Numbered from the stretch's first letter, positions 46,201-58,944 are shown. The stretch: 64,000 nucleotides of DNA from Liolophura sinensis (GCF_032854445.1 NC_088307.1:22022017-22086016); one strand, 5' to 3'. The notes: generated from the sequence alone by a model not told the origin. Numbers and translations: made by a program.

Positions 46201-49200
46201 TGAAGACAACTTCTCTGCTACCAATGGGGTTCTCCTCTTAACAAAGTTAAACTAACTTTCTAAGTCATAAAACTTAGCCCTAAAGAAGCCAGGTACATGT
46301 TTATAATTTCTCCAGCACTTGATGATATTTTTACACCATTCCACACAGCTGCAAGTTAAAGTGTGTGACGAAAATACTGATGTGACCTCACACACGTAAA
46401 ACTGGTCAATTCGAGCACGGGTGTGGGAGAAAGTACACAGCCATGGCTCAACCAAAGATTTACACAATTCCATCATGATCACTGCCGCTTAAGAGACTAA
46501 ACTAGGGTTGTTTTATTTCTTCTGGAAGAGCCTTCACACAGACATCACAGTTTTGAGGGAATGTAAAAATAAATCTAAACTGAAACTAGAATTTCATTCC
46601 AATTGGGCAATGTTGTAAAATGAAAGGCACATCAGGGTGCCGTGATTGGACTGTCAGCCACAGATGATGATCAGATGATACATGTACGTTGATGGTGAGG
46701 GCAGATCTGCTCAACGTCAGGCCAACCCTCCATGTACGGTTCACGTATCATACGCTGACAGTCCATCCAACGAGGGAGGAGAATTTATGGTTAGCATCCG
46801 GCTGTACTGTACTTAAATTCTTCCAGGTTTAAGTATAATACTGGCTGTTGCACATAACACATGGCTTCCATATTAACCAACCTTTAGGACAACGGTTTCC
46901 TGGACCGAGTCTAGCAGCACTTCTTTGGATTTGATTTCCTGCTCCAGCTCCCTAACTTGTGCCCTGACCTCATCCACCAGTGCTTCAGCCTGTCGTTTTC
47001 TTTCGTCAATGTCTTTCTGCAGTAGACGAATCTGTGAGGAGAGCTCTTCATTTGTGGACAGGAGTTTAGCATAGGCATCCTGCATCTGGGAAATCTACAA
47101 ACATGAGACACTTACAGCATAGAGAGTAAAACTTCAGCAGCGAAGACAGTGTGAGAGTTGGCAAATGGTCACATGTAACCGGTGAAGTAACACCCCAGTT
47201 TACTTCAGTTAGAGTTATATTCTAACTGTTCATATAAAATGCTCAAATAGTAGCACATTATAGTGCCCCGTACCACCATGACTTGAGCAGAATTAGGTAA
47301 AAAGATGCAGTGATGTTAGTTTCAACATTTTCCTCAGTGTTTAATTCTAACTGTTAACATAAATACTTAAATAGTGGTAAATTACAGGTACACACCCCCC
47401 TAGGACCATGGCTTCCGCAGAATTAAGTGAAAACCAATATGCGTTAATGTTAGTTGCAATTTATTAGATATCATTGGTCTAGACTCACTCAAAATGTTGC
47501 ATTGTCATTACATTTAATATACAACCACATTAAAACACATCACAGGGACCTGGCACTCTATACAACTGATGGAATATGTAACGAAAACAAATCAAAACTA
47601 ACATTTATCAAACAGACATGTACAAACATAACCTCCTTGGTAAGGCTTTATTGATGTTTTATGGGCAAAATAAACTTGAATCTGTTTTCAATGCCTGGAG
47701 AGTATTTAAATAAAAAAAACTTGAAAATCATCCAATTTGTTGAAACTTTTATAGACTATCCTTTTAATTTTTCCTGCTGAAGACATGCTTAAATGATCGG
47801 CTAAATATAAAAACGAGAAAAATCATTAAAACACTGAGATCGAACAAAATAAAAAGACAGATTTTCAGCTTAATTTTTATTCCATTTTCGGATTTTTAAT
47901 AGTCGGCTCACCATCAAAAGACAACACAAAACTGGTTAAAAATACCTCATCCTGATGCACTCTGGTAAGGCGATCTATCTCGTGCTGGTGATGAGTCACT
48001 TCCGAGGAAAAACGGGATTCAGCCAACTTTTCACGTTCCTTAAGTACGTCAATTTCACAAAGAAGGGATTCTGTCTCTGCATGTCTTGTCTGAAAAAAAA
48101 CAAAAAGACAGAAATAAATTAAAGAGAAAATAGACAGGATACTTCGCTCAAAATAATGGTCACTCTTATTTACCTATTCGACTGAACTTGAATGTAGAAG
48201 TGAATCTAGGAACTGAATTCCTTAACTGTCAAAGGTTCAAAAATTTATACCTCAATTCCTCAACACAAGAAAGTGTAAATTTCTGTGCGATTAATGTAGC
48301 ATTTATACTTTGATTTTGGAGAAAAATGTACATAGCATGTGTTGGGTGATTTCAGGGCTGCACAAAAAAATAATTTTATCAGTCTACACAGAATAATGCC
48401 TTCACAGTATGCGGAGTCAAATAAAAGTCGTACAAGCGTGCAAAAACGTGGCAGAATTATAGTAGTTTAATATTTGAAGTGAAAACAAAAAATGGTTTGA
48501 TGTGCCAATTTCAGAAGATAAAGAAAAAGTGTAGATTGGAATTACCTTCAAAATGCACTTTACTTGAATGGTGTTAACATGAGATATAAAGGTTGTATTC
48601 TAATTTTGACAGAAGAAGTCGAATTTTTCAGGTGAAGAAAAAAACCTGCAATATATTAACTTCAGCCAGATATTTTCTACTATTTTCACAGCAGATTTAC
48701 TTGTTTTCACTCTGATACACTCTTTAAGCGATAATGTACTCCAGCAAAATTTCAAGCTTTGAGGTCTTACATTAGAGAATTTGGTAAATCTACTCTGAAT
48801 CTGTAATCTCATTTAGTGATATGTTCACTGTTTTTTGCTAGCTGAATTCTCCAAATTGACGAAATTTTCAAGAAGTGCAATAATTATTTGATTTATGCCC
48901 AAAGCAAAGGTTTTCTTTCGCAGACAGAGAACTGGGAACTTACCTTTGCAGTGCTAACGGCTTTCTCTGCCTCTCTGGAGAGATTGTCACGATCTCGCCG
49001 AGTGTTCGTCAAATCCTGTCTCACACGCTCCAGTTCACTGTGTTGTTGTTGTAACTGCTCACTGCCAACAGATTTAAAGCTTCAACACTGAACATATAAG
49101 TATGTCTATGAACATCCTTAGCGCTTCATGTACACGTTGCTTAAATGACTGTATGTACAAGATTGTATGCTTAGGTTTTTACGCAGCACTTAACAGTTTC

Positions 49201-52200
49201 TCAGTCACCTGACATACAAATGCAGTATCTTCCTGAGGCAAGGCGAGTTCATGCTGTCAAATGCTGCCACCACAGACATGACTGACATACCATGCTGAAG
49301 ACATCAGACATGACACCCCACCCAGTCACATTATACTGACACCGAGCCAACCAGTGATGTTTCCTTGCTCTAACCTCTCAGTCCTAAAGTCCAAACGAGT
49401 CACCATCTTGCCAAAAACGTTCTGCTTTGATATTTATAAACTGGGTTAAACACAGTCCTCCATAATGTCACCATAGCAGCATGTAGTCTTACCATGATAA
49501 ATACTGGACTATCTTTAACTACGGTAACTTGTCTGTTAATCTTAATACCATTCATTTTTATAAGAAGACGTCTCCATGAAAAAATGGTTTTATCACAAGC
49601 TGAAAGAAATCATGACTTGGAACACATTCCCACACTGATGTAAATAGTATTAAAAACAGTTCTAAATGAACTTGGTTAGCGCGCTAGGGCAGCGTAATGG
49701 CCCAGGAGTCTCTCACCAATGCGGTCGCTATGAGTTCAAGTCCAGTTCATGCTGGCTTCCTCTCCGGCCATAAGTGGGAAGGTCTGCCAGCAACCTGTGG
49801 ATGGGCACGGGTTTTCACCAGGCTCTGCCCGGTTTCCTCTCACCATAATGCTGGCCGCCATCGTATAAGTGAAATATTCTTGAGTACGGCATAAAACACA
49901 AATCAAATAAATAAATAAATATATGAACTTGGGATCGATTTCAGAGAGCAATTTTTTTCCAAGATCACATTTTTAATACAGCCCTCAATTTATTTACTTG
50001 ACTGGTGTTTATATGCATGCCATGCACAAGAGTTTTCACTTATACTTACATGATGGCAGCTAGGTTTGTGGGTAGAAAAAAACAGAGTAAACCACCAACC
50101 ACGACACGTACCAGACAAACCTCCTGACGGTGACACATAGCCAAACCAAGCTGGATTTGAACCTGTTACCTCAGTGCTCAAGAGCCAACCAGGTCTAATG
50201 TAACAAGACTATATGGCCAGTAAAGCTCACAGCAGTTATGACTGATTTGTATTTACATAATATAAAATTCATATGTTCTACACTTCTTGAATGTTTCCAA
50301 AATCAAATTTACATGTACAAAACAAAATGTCTCCAACTTTAATTCTTACCAGATCCCAAAAACATGAAACCAAATTTCAAATTGCACTGTTAAAACCAGC
50401 TTCGCAGAATTTTCCCCCACAGCCGATTAATCTGGTGAAACCAATCTTACCGAGTGAGGCGCAGTTCTTGTGTGACTTCTGCCAATTCTTCCCTTTGAGA
50501 TTTCTGAACGCCTTTCTCCTTGTCTAGTTTCTAAGAATGAAATGGATGCATTGACATCAGAACATTTACATCTAAAATACAGCTTCATGTCACACAAACC
50601 CTTTGGAGAAAATAAAAACAACATCCTGAATTACACAATATTGAGCTAAAATATAGAAAAATAATTCTCAACCTGACAGAATCTGTTTATAAGACCAGCT
50701 CCTCAACTTTTACATCATATACATACACTGTTTTCTTCTCCATGGAAATCGCTCAAATTTAGGTTCCAAGCTTGGGTCTTAAAAGCCAAAACTGCATCTG
50801 ACAGACTGAGACAAAACTGACTAATGGAGAAGTTTTGTCACTCCAAAAACAGTCCTGCTGTATCATTAATAATTAACTATCACCTGTTTTTTTTCATATT
50901 CACTAGTAACATCTCTTCAATTCAGGAAATTCTTAAGCACAAAAACACTGAACTCCTCAGATTTCTCCTTTGTTTGTCTACTCAACATAACTTTTGTTTT
51001 ATACCATTGTTTTAGTATATGCAATGAAAATAGTTCTTTAACACTTCTGAAAGGTCAATTAGTACAGTATGACTTTTTTTTACCTTTAGCGATAAAAGAG
51101 TTCAAATTCAAAACTCTACTGGACTGTCTAACAAGACTGCAGCTCACCTGTTGAATTTCAGCCAACAGACTGGATTTCTCCCTCAGGTCCTGATCCAGGC
51201 GACTAATTTGCTGCTGGGATTGCTGTAGCTGGAGCGTGGTTTCGTGAAGCTCACTCTGTGAGGTCTGAAGGCGATCGTCAACATCAGAGAGCTGACAAAG
51301 CAAGGTGTCTACTCATTAGAGGCTGGCATTTTATATTATGGTTAATGACCCCAAATTCTGCCCAAAAGTGCATTTTCAGAGGCAAATATAAATAATTTTG
51401 GTGCTGAAACTTTTTTCCAGTAGAATATCATCCACCCTTCCACCTGTTACCAAATGCCTTTCTAAGATCAATGTAACTCTCAGAATGAAACAAAATTTAC
51501 AACTAAGTCATGGTTGAAATTTTACATCATTAAACATATCCAAAATGACCACAAATTTTGTCCATGACTAAAAATGCACTTTAGTGGGCGAAATTTTAGG
51601 TCATTTAAGAAATATGTAAATTATAATAGCAGATAAACTCATATTTGACTAGCACTTTACACCATACTGAATTTTTTTTATATATATGGTCCATGAGAAA
51701 ACCAGACTGCTCCCCTGGTCTCTGTACTCACCAGTTTAGTTCTCTCCTGCACACTGTCCTGGATGTAATGTAACTCTGGTCTCTGTACTCACCTGTTTGG
51801 TTCTCTCCTGTAGGCTGCCCTGGGCGTACTGTATCTCTGGTCTCTGTGTTTGGTTGTCCCCTGCAGACTGTCCTGGATGTACTGTAGCTCTCGTCTCTGT
51901 ACTCACCTGTTTTGTTCTCTCCTGCACACTGTCCTGGATGTAATGTAACTCTGGTCTCTGTACTCACCTGTTTGGTTCTCTCCTGTAGACTGCCCTGGGC
52001 GTACTGTAACTCTGGTCTCTGTGTTTGGTTGTCCCCTGCAGACTGTCCTGGATGTACTGTAGCTCTCGTCTCTGTACTCACCTGTTTTGTTCTCTCCTGC
52101 ACACTGTCCTGGATGTAATGTAACTCTGGTCTCTGTACTCACCTGTTTGGTTCTCTCCTGTAGACTGCCCTGGGCATACTGTAACTCTGGTCTCTGTGTT

Positions 52201-55200
52201 TGGTTGTCCCCTGCAGACTGTCCTGGATGTACTGTAGCTCTCGTCTCTGTACTCACCTCTTTGGTGCTCTCCTGCAGACTGTCCTGAATACACTGTAACT
52301 CTCATCTCTGTACTCACCTGTTTGGTTCTCTCCTGTAGATTGTCCTGGACATACTGTAGCTCGTGTCTCTGGACTCACCTTTTTGGTTCTCTCCTGCAGA
52401 CTGTCCTGGATTTACTGTAACTCTCATCTCTGTACTCACCTGTTTGGTTCTCTCCTGCAGATTGTCTTGGACATACTGTAACTCCCGCCTCTGCACTTCT
52501 GACTTTTGCTCCACTCTCTCCTGGTATTCTCTCATTGTGGTCTCCAGTTTAGATACCTACAGCATTAAAAAGTCACCTGTCTTTCACGTGGTTGCTCTGA
52601 GAAAGTACTAATGGCAACTGCATGGGCAATCCCTTATGGCTATCCTCTTACCATCTTGAAGGCTGTTCTTCCCCATTATATGTTTTTTTGGTTTATCTGC
52701 AAGTTTGATGGTTTCCTTGAACCATCACAAACAATGATTTATACATATCCATGAATTTTGGCTGTAATATACCCCAGTTGTTTACTTTAGAGGGCAGTTT
52801 GAATTGACGCTCGGGGTTATGATTTATTTACTTATTTAATTGGTGTTTTACGAAGACGGCCAGCATTGTGGTGAGAGGAAAGGGCAGAGCCCAGGGGAAA
52901 CCCACGACCGTCCGCAGATTGCTGACAGAACTTCCCATGTAAAGCTGGAAAGAAAACCAGCAAGACCTGGACTTGAACTCACAGCGATCGCATTGGTGAG
53001 AGGGTCCTTGTCAATGCGAAGTGCTGGCCTGCTAAGCTCGTCTCAGGGATCCTCAGTTTGCCTCATAGACTTACAGTGTAACACAACTCACAGGAATGTC
53101 AGCTTTACTACAAAATGGACAGTGTAAATGTGTGTTCTGTATCATGTCACCGTCAAAAGATGATGTCAGGTGACATACTTGTGCTGCCCTCTGGTGGAGC
53201 TCCCACAGCCTCTCCTCCAATGCCTTTTCAAGTTCTCTAACTCTGTCACGACTCTCGTTCAAGTCCTCTTGGGTGCGTCTGAAATGACAGAATACAAGAA
53301 TTCATCTACAGTCTGCCGTAGACAGGTTGGCAACACTGCCCATCTCAGGAGATCAAGACATGTCAATCAAAGAGACTTGAAATAATACAGTGAGTGAGTG
53401 CTTTGGGTTTAAAGTTGTACTTAATAATTTTTCAGTCATATGACGATGAAGGAGTCCTTCAAGTACATGTGTCTCCTTGTTGCAGGTCGGATTTCCACCA
53501 CCTTTTTATTTAGTGCTGCTTCATTGAGACGACTTACCAAAGGCAAGTAAGCTGCCCCACCTGAACCATTATACTGATACAGATCAACCAGTCTTTGCAC
53601 TATCCCCTTAAAGTGAATATGAAGTTAGCCACTATAGCCAAATTAATTAATAAATTAGTATTCCAGAAACGTTCTAAAAATATTTTTAAAATTCTACACC
53701 GCTTAATAACAAAATAAATAGCAGATTATCGTTATTTTAAAATTTCTACACAGCTTATTAATAACATAATTAGCAAACAATCATCAATACCTAGCTGCTC
53801 ATCTGATGACGCCCTTTTGCCATGTTACAACTATCAAGAGTGATGTCACAAAACCTAGGACCCCTCCCATACAATGAGACAATGGGAAAATACAAAGAAA
53901 AAACAATAAGAACTGTTTCAAAATCTCTTTAACTTCATTTCTTGCTCATGTGTTTGTTTTTTTTTTTTTTCTCCATGACATACCCAATAAAATAACTGAC
54001 TGACTGATGTATACATATTGCAGATTATTTCATTCATACCAGGGCAGTAAGTTGAGGGAACCCTAAGTGATCAGACAGGAATGTGTATACATCATGCTGG
54101 TGAAAAGTAATGGGAAAACAACACTATGGCTTATAGAGTTATGGCCCTTGACCAAGATAGGCACTGCACCATCTGCATGGATGCTGCCTATGGGAGGATG
54201 GTTCGGTGTTATAATCCAATTGTCAACATCCTCATGAGCTACATCACTGAGTTATCTTCCACTTCATCACATCCAGCTGGTGCTATGCCTATCCTGATCA
54301 AGAGCCACAACTAATCTTCAATGAGCCACTTGCAAGATCATAACTGCCCTCAAGGTGGTTTTCGACAAAGTCCTGTCTGGAAGGAACAAACACCTTACTC
54401 GTTCGGCAATGAGAAGACATGTGTCTATACAGCTCATCTGGAACTGTGGTCCCCTTTCCCTTCCCATGTACCCAACAGTATTCACTTATAAAACAAACAA
54501 CCCTCGGGTTAGATAATGGGATAAGGAAAATGAGTAGTAGAAAACCAATGGATTTAGCCCTAAGCTTCCAGACATAGCTGGCAGACCTTCCCACACAGGG
54601 CCTAAGAGATCAGAAGAGAGCAATTACTTGTATATCGTTAGTTCACAGAACCAACTGAACATGCCCAAATATGGATGCTATACCAAAATATTAATGTCTT
54701 CAATTTAACACTCAAGAAATCTGCAGCAAGGAAGTTGTATTAAAATGTCAGGCTACACAACAGCTATTCAGTCATCCCTACCTGAGAGATTCTCTCATGT
54801 CCTCTAGCAGCTGCTCCTTGGCCTTGGTGTCAAACTGACTGTGCTGGACCTGGTCACGGTACTCCAAAACCTTGTCCTTATGTAACTGAACCTCGGCCTA
54901 GAACAAATCAAAAACGGTCATACAAGACTTCTTCAACCACACTTTTGGTCAAGTTCACGTACTCTTCCAGAGGTGGCACAAATTATTACCCTAATTCCTC
55001 AACCTTTTTGCATATGAAAGAGCAACTTTCAGTGAAATTTTTGCACATTTATAATTAGATTTTGGAAACGAATCTACGTTTTTGGATTGGCCAATTTCAG
55101 GGCTTCACAAAAAGTATATTTTTATCAGTCTACACAGAATAATGCATTTAGAATGTACTTGAATAAACACCTTGCACATATGCGAAAAGGTTGAAGAATT

Positions 55201-58200
55201 ACAGTACCTGCTTATAGGCTCCACTAATTTTACTGTGTGTTTTACAGCCACCCAACACTAAAAATCCAACAACGGAATAAAAATAAAACTGACAGTTCAC
55301 CTCTTTATTTTGTTTGGGCTTGATTATTTATGATTTTCCTGTTTTTCAAGGTTGCCATGTATGTCTTCAACACGCAAACTTTGAAAAAGAAATTTTCAAA
55401 CGGACTGACTTCATTTCAACAAGTTAAGGCAAAGGGGTTGCTTTTTAGTGTCTAAATGATCATTTTGTTTATCAACCTTCCACAAAACAACAAACATGGA
55501 CAAGATTATAAACACTATACAGGTCAGTTTATTCTAGTCTGACAAATTAATCCTCATTCTAACTTTCAGATCCAATTAAAGACGAGGAACCACGTAAAGA
55601 TTTGGTAAGTCAGCGTTTGAATTTCCCCCCAAAAATTACTGGACAGCATGGTTAGCATGTTTACTGAACATGTCTGTGTTCTGCTGGACCAGTGCTATAG
55701 GCTCGGTCAAGTTGATTGTGAGGTTTCCATAGAAAGGTATCATCAAAACAAACATTCATGAAAAAAATATATTCCGTACTGTTTTGTCTTACAAAAATTT
55801 TCGAATGTTATCATTTATAGGTCAAAAAATGAATTAAACTGCAGTGAGGAATGAGCAATACTAGTATTTTATTAGCCCAGTAGATGTACATCACTAAATT
55901 TTTGAATTGCTAACATAAAATGTTTTCACTTTTTGTCAATGAGCAAACATTTTATCTGGAATTTCCACACACATATGTGGTCTTGTCTGATAACACAATT
56001 TAACTTGTCTTCCTTGCGCTTTTGGGTTTATACCTTTGGAAAATTTGAGAAAGTCAGAATAGTTTCACATGGCACTGTGGCCACCTTGGATCTTGCCAGT
56101 CAAATATACAGACAATGCAAATTCCCGAAGTCATCCTGGAACTGTCATTCATGTTGGGAAAGCATGCAAGTTTTGACAATCCACAATATGAAATTATGCA
56201 GTTTCTCACAAGACATGATTTCTAAATAAATAAATACTCAACATTTTGCAAAGATAGATACAAAGGAAAGTGAAGGTTTAACAATGACAAAGGTAATATT
56301 TTTCACAACAAATCTACCAGACCCGCTAAAGTTTGACTAGACACTGTCCAATGTACTACAAGGAAAATCGAATTCTGAAAATGTATGGAAAGAGAGAGTA
56401 CGTACCTTAATATCTTCCAGCAGATGCTCGCTCTTATCAAGCTTTGACTTCTGCCTCTCTATTGTCTCCGTCTTACTCTGTACCTGGTCCTCTAGGTCTT
56501 GAACTAACCACAAAGAATAAACAACAGTCACTTGATCTTTCCTTCATTATTGTACAAACACTGGTCCATTTTCTCAGTGAATAACATTTTAATTGTGAAG
56601 CATAGTTGCAAACTGTAAACAAAATCAATTGAACCACACATATGCTACATTCCCACTTTTTAATTATATTCATTAAATATAAGATTTCACAAAAGGGTGA
56701 ACTATTTGTTAGGACTCATTCATTCATTTGATTGTTGTTCGATGCTAGATTTAAAAATTTGTGACCAAGGCCAGAAATCTACAAACTGCATGCCCAAGGT
56801 CATGTGTGAACTCGCATCCTATGTGTTCAAGCGATTGAAAGATTGAAAAATGCTTTTACATTTTCCAGTACTAAATACTAAGGGTTGTGAGGAGGTTTCA
56901 AAATTTAGACTTATGTCACAAACGGCTTTGTGGAATTGGACCCAAGTGCCTGTCAGCTGCCAGCCAGATGCTTTAGGTCAAAATTAAAACATTTTATGCT
57001 TAATGTTACCTAACCGACCCTTCGAAAAGGACCCAACTGAAATTCATGATATAAAATTTCCTCTTCCATTGTTGAGTAAAGCTGGCCGTATAGCGCTTCG
57101 ACGAATGTACCGTATCAGATTCGTGCAGATCGAGATACCTCTGAAGTGTTTTCACCTGTATCCATTTGAATACCCATGAAATAGTGTTGGGGGTACGTAA
57201 CCCTATACTTTACTGATCTGATGACCAGTGTCCTTGTGTTTCCATAGGGAGTCGAGATTTCAAATTAATTACTCATTTTGTGAGAAGTAAAAATGTTCAA
57301 GGAAATCTTGTAAACATTGCAGCTGTCAATGTCTCATGGCGGAAAAATATATAATTCTCCCGGAGTCAATTCTTTATGCCATGATATACCATAAAAACCC
57401 ATCACACAATTCTCAGCGAAAATGAATTGATGAAAATTGTGTGGCTCTGGTTGTAACCGGTGTGAAATGTTTACAAACATTAACCAAATGTGGACAAAGG
57501 CCTGTACCTCCAAGGAGTAGTCGCTCAAATTATAGCTGAGGTTCTACGTGTAGCCCACTTATGTAGATCCCCTAGTCTATTTTTTGTGAATTAAATTAAT
57601 TCCATCATTGACTAGTATAATTACAGTGACAAACTGACACCCAGCTTACATCTCTCTCCTTTCTCTGCTTTCTCTCCTTCAAAACCCTATGTTAGGGAGC
57701 AAGCAGCTGGGAATATATTGGTATCATTTCCTGAATATCACTGATATCACCACTATCAGATGCTTTGGTGGATAGAAACTGTATTTGTGTACTGATATAA
57801 TGCTGTGAAGTGGAAATAATGGTAGTGACACTACAAAGGGCAGGTGCATTTCTAAATGGATGCAGGGAAGTTCACCTACAAAGACAAAGTTGATATGTCC
57901 CAATCTTTATACTTCATGCAACACAACATGATTTTAGCTCTCCTCTTCCTCATTCATGAATGTTTTCGACAGTGTAAATTAGATCAAAGCTGGTGATCTG
58001 AGCTGAGGCTCACTTGGGTGCTTACACACTTCATACTTTTAGACAAGCATCTACACCGAATGTATTGAGGACAGAATAAATGTTTGATCCTTCACATGAA
58101 GGAAGAATCTGTAAACCTCAGTAAAAGTTTAATTAAAATTAGGAATTTAGAAAATGGAAACAGATTTCTCAGTACAGATTTTATTTCACTCGGTCTTGAG

Positions 58201-58944
58201 GTTCCGCTTCACTTCGTCAAAAGTATCAGGTAGACAGGATTTTGGTTATATTTTAACATGGTTGCCACCTCTGTACAGGACCTGAAAATGCTAGCACAAA
58301 ATGTTGACTTAAATTGTGCCACAGTACTCAAAAAATGTTTAACAAATGTTTACTTGTTAGTTTTAGTGTAAAGATCTAAGAATATTTATTTTGAGAATGG
58401 CCGAATATCTGGTACTGCTTTCTGATTAATGATGATGTAGATTAATTGTGATCAACCATTTGAACAGGATTCTATGATTCTATGTTCTTCCCTTCTGTGA
58501 AAAAAAGAAAGAAAAAATAAAAAGAAAGACTGACCTACTTACCCTCTTTTGTTATAAAGGGCTTGTAACATCAAACAAACAATATTTTAATTTTGGCCTT
58601 AGCTAAATGAGGCCTGGAAAATGCTGTGGTACATGTGGTCAAGTACTAATTGCGTATGTACTCATGAACAGTTTGTGGAATCAGCCGCAGGTGCCTATCG
58701 GCTCCCAGCCATACACTTTAGCCAGATGAGCCAATAAGGGCCAGGAAAATGCTGAGCTACATGTCCATGTGGTGACATACTCATTTCAGTTTTCTGTTCT
58801 GTCATCACTCTCAAGTCCCGGATCTCTTTCTCCAGCTGGCTGATTCTGTTTCGCCACCTGTCCGTCTCCTCCTGCTCAGCCAACAACTGCTTGTCCAACA
58901 GTCGTCTTTCCTCTTCTGTTTCTTGCTTCTGGGACTGTAGGGTT
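43266..58944 (-). CDS. Long coiled-coil protein, C-terminal 822 residues (5' end missing)
   Basis: Thirteen exons on the minus strand with agreeing phases: 58944-58781, 56497-56406, 54897-54782, 53278-53179, 52556-52440, 51291-51148, 50530-50451, 49061-48944, 48089-47946, 47094-46882, 45511-44557, 44402-44300, 43389-43266 (stop TGA). Visible residues 1-429 are almost unbroken heptad-type coiled coil rich in Glu, Gln, Lys, Arg and Leu (EERRLLDKQLLAEQEETDR; RVRELEKALEERLWELHQR). Residues about 430-748, from one 955-nt exon, are Ser/Asn/Gln-rich and probably disordered. The last about 75 return to helix (VEDLQEKLRANELKQQEIDR). No enzyme motif, signal peptide or membrane segment is seen. Such proteins are often centrosomal, ciliary or cytoskeletal; I cannot name the family (CCDC18-like proteins would be one candidate to test). 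The first visible exon needs a phase-2 upstream exon, which must lie inside or beyond the 59.2-64 kb satellite. The exon ending at 52440 seeds a donor-copying tandem array. Confidence 0.9.
43574..43990. mobile_element. TIR element of about 415 bp
   Basis: Left end ATCAGATGAAAGACCATTAA, and right end the reverse complement of TTTAATGGTCTTTCACCTGA, giving arms of about 25 bp. Sub-terminal segments are also partly inverted (AAAATGCATCTAAAACAGAG / ATTTTAAATGCATTTTA). No transposase. It lies in the last intron of the coiled-coil gene. Confidence 0.7.
46636..46770. repeat. Imperfect foldback element
   Basis: TTGGACTGTCAGC (46645-46657) pairs with GCTGACAGTCCATCCAA (46754-46770). Inner pairs GATGATACATGTACG and CGTATCATACGC, GGTGAGGG and CCAACCCTCC extend the arms with mismatches. 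It lies in the intron between the 47094-46882 and 45511-44557 exons. Confidence 0.6.
47155..47460. repeat. Interspersed repeat with internal direct duplication
   Basis: Two diverged direct copies of about 120 bp (47216-47332 and 47340-47460) share TTCTAACTGTT, AAATAGT, CCATG and GCAGAATTA. The left part matches 33660-33840. Confidence 0.5.
48237..48475. mobile_element. TIR element, diverged copy of 54983-55207
   Basis: Shares AATTCCTCAAC, TTTGATTTTGGAGAAAAATG, GGTGATTTCAGGGCTGCACA and ATCAGTCTACACAGAATAAT in the same order as the reference copy. The right terminus is decayed. Confidence 0.65.
49676..49921 (+). mobile_element. SINE family A, near full length, with target-site duplication
   Basis: Starts inside the head (GTTAGCGCGCTAGGGCAGCG), has the B-box (GAGTTCAAGTCC) and full body, and ends in an AAATAAAT tail. 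ATGAACTTGG at about 49666-49675 and 49923-49932 is the target-site duplication. It is antisense within the coiled-coil gene. Confidence 0.92.
49990..50205 (-). mobile_element. tRNA-derived SINE, family C or related
   Basis: Minus strand. The head end has a good reversed B-box (TGGATTTGAACCTGTTACC); the tail side is TTTATTTACTTGACTGGTGT. The middle differs from family A (CCACGACACGTACCAGACAA). It sits only about 70 bp from the family A copy at 49676-49921. Confidence 0.65.
51330..51600. repeat. Unclassified interspersed repeat
   Basis: AAAAGTGCATTTTCAGAGGC and AAAAATGCACTTTAGTGGGC near the two ends read like imperfect inverted ends. The middle matches 3960-4140 (GTAGAATATCATCC, CCTTTCTAAGATCAATGTAA, CTCTCAGAAT). 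Possibly an old TIR element. Confidence 0.5.
51725..52440 (-). repeat. 61/175-bp tandem array copying an exon end and its splice donor
   Basis: Read on the minus strand, each 61-bp unit contains a version of CTGCAGGAGAGAACCAAACA|G followed by GTGAGTACAGAG, that is, the 3' end of the coding exon 52556-52440 and its 5' splice site. Donors lie at about 52440 (authentic), 52379, 52318 and 52257. Then come three copies of a 175-bp higher-order unit (51725-51899, 51900-52074, 52075-52249) made of 61+61+53 bp, where the 53-bp subunit has lost the GTGAGT. The 175-bp copies are nearly identical. A 61-bp step changes reading frame, so downstream donors would mostly cause frameshifts. Confidence 0.93.
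52830..53050 (-). mobile_element. SINE family A, internally deleted
   Basis: TTTACTTATTTAATTGGTGT, GGGCAGAGCCCAGGGGAAAC, a reversed B-box (GGACTTGAACTCAC) and a diverged head GCGAAGTGCTGGCCTGCTAA. The AAGAATATTTCACTTAT block is deleted. Sense orientation in the coiled-coil gene. Confidence 0.82.
53389..53620 (-). mobile_element. SINE family B, 5'-truncated
   Basis: GTGAGTGAGTGCTTTGGGTT tail, CAGTCATATGACGATGAAGG, CTCCTTGTTGCAGGTCGG, CTTACCAAAGGCAAGTAAGC and AACCAGTCTTTGCACTATCC, where similarity stops before the tRNA head. Confidence 0.85.
54983..55207. mobile_element. TIR (MITE-like) element, reference copy
   Basis: Left end CTAATTCCTCAACCTTTTTG and right end the reverse complement of CGAAAAGGTTGAAGAATTAC, giving 28-30 bp arms around about 165 bp. 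Related copies lie at 48237-48475 and 6740-6838. No coding capacity. Confidence 0.75.
57000..58600 (-). other. Coiled-coil gene intron, nothing recognised
   Basis: No exon or clear repeat family in this part of the 2.3-kb intron between 58781 and 56497. A short TIR-end-like CTTTGTGGAATTGGACCC lies at 56923-56940, and a related TTTGTGGAATCAGCCGCAGG at 58673. Confidence 0.4.

Noticed and set aside
51728-52317. Minus-strand frames such as the TETRATVHPGQSAGDNQTQR repeat protein
   Set aside because: They read through donor copies in the 61/175-bp intronic array. Splicing at 52440 to 51291 gives a clean coiled-coil protein without it.
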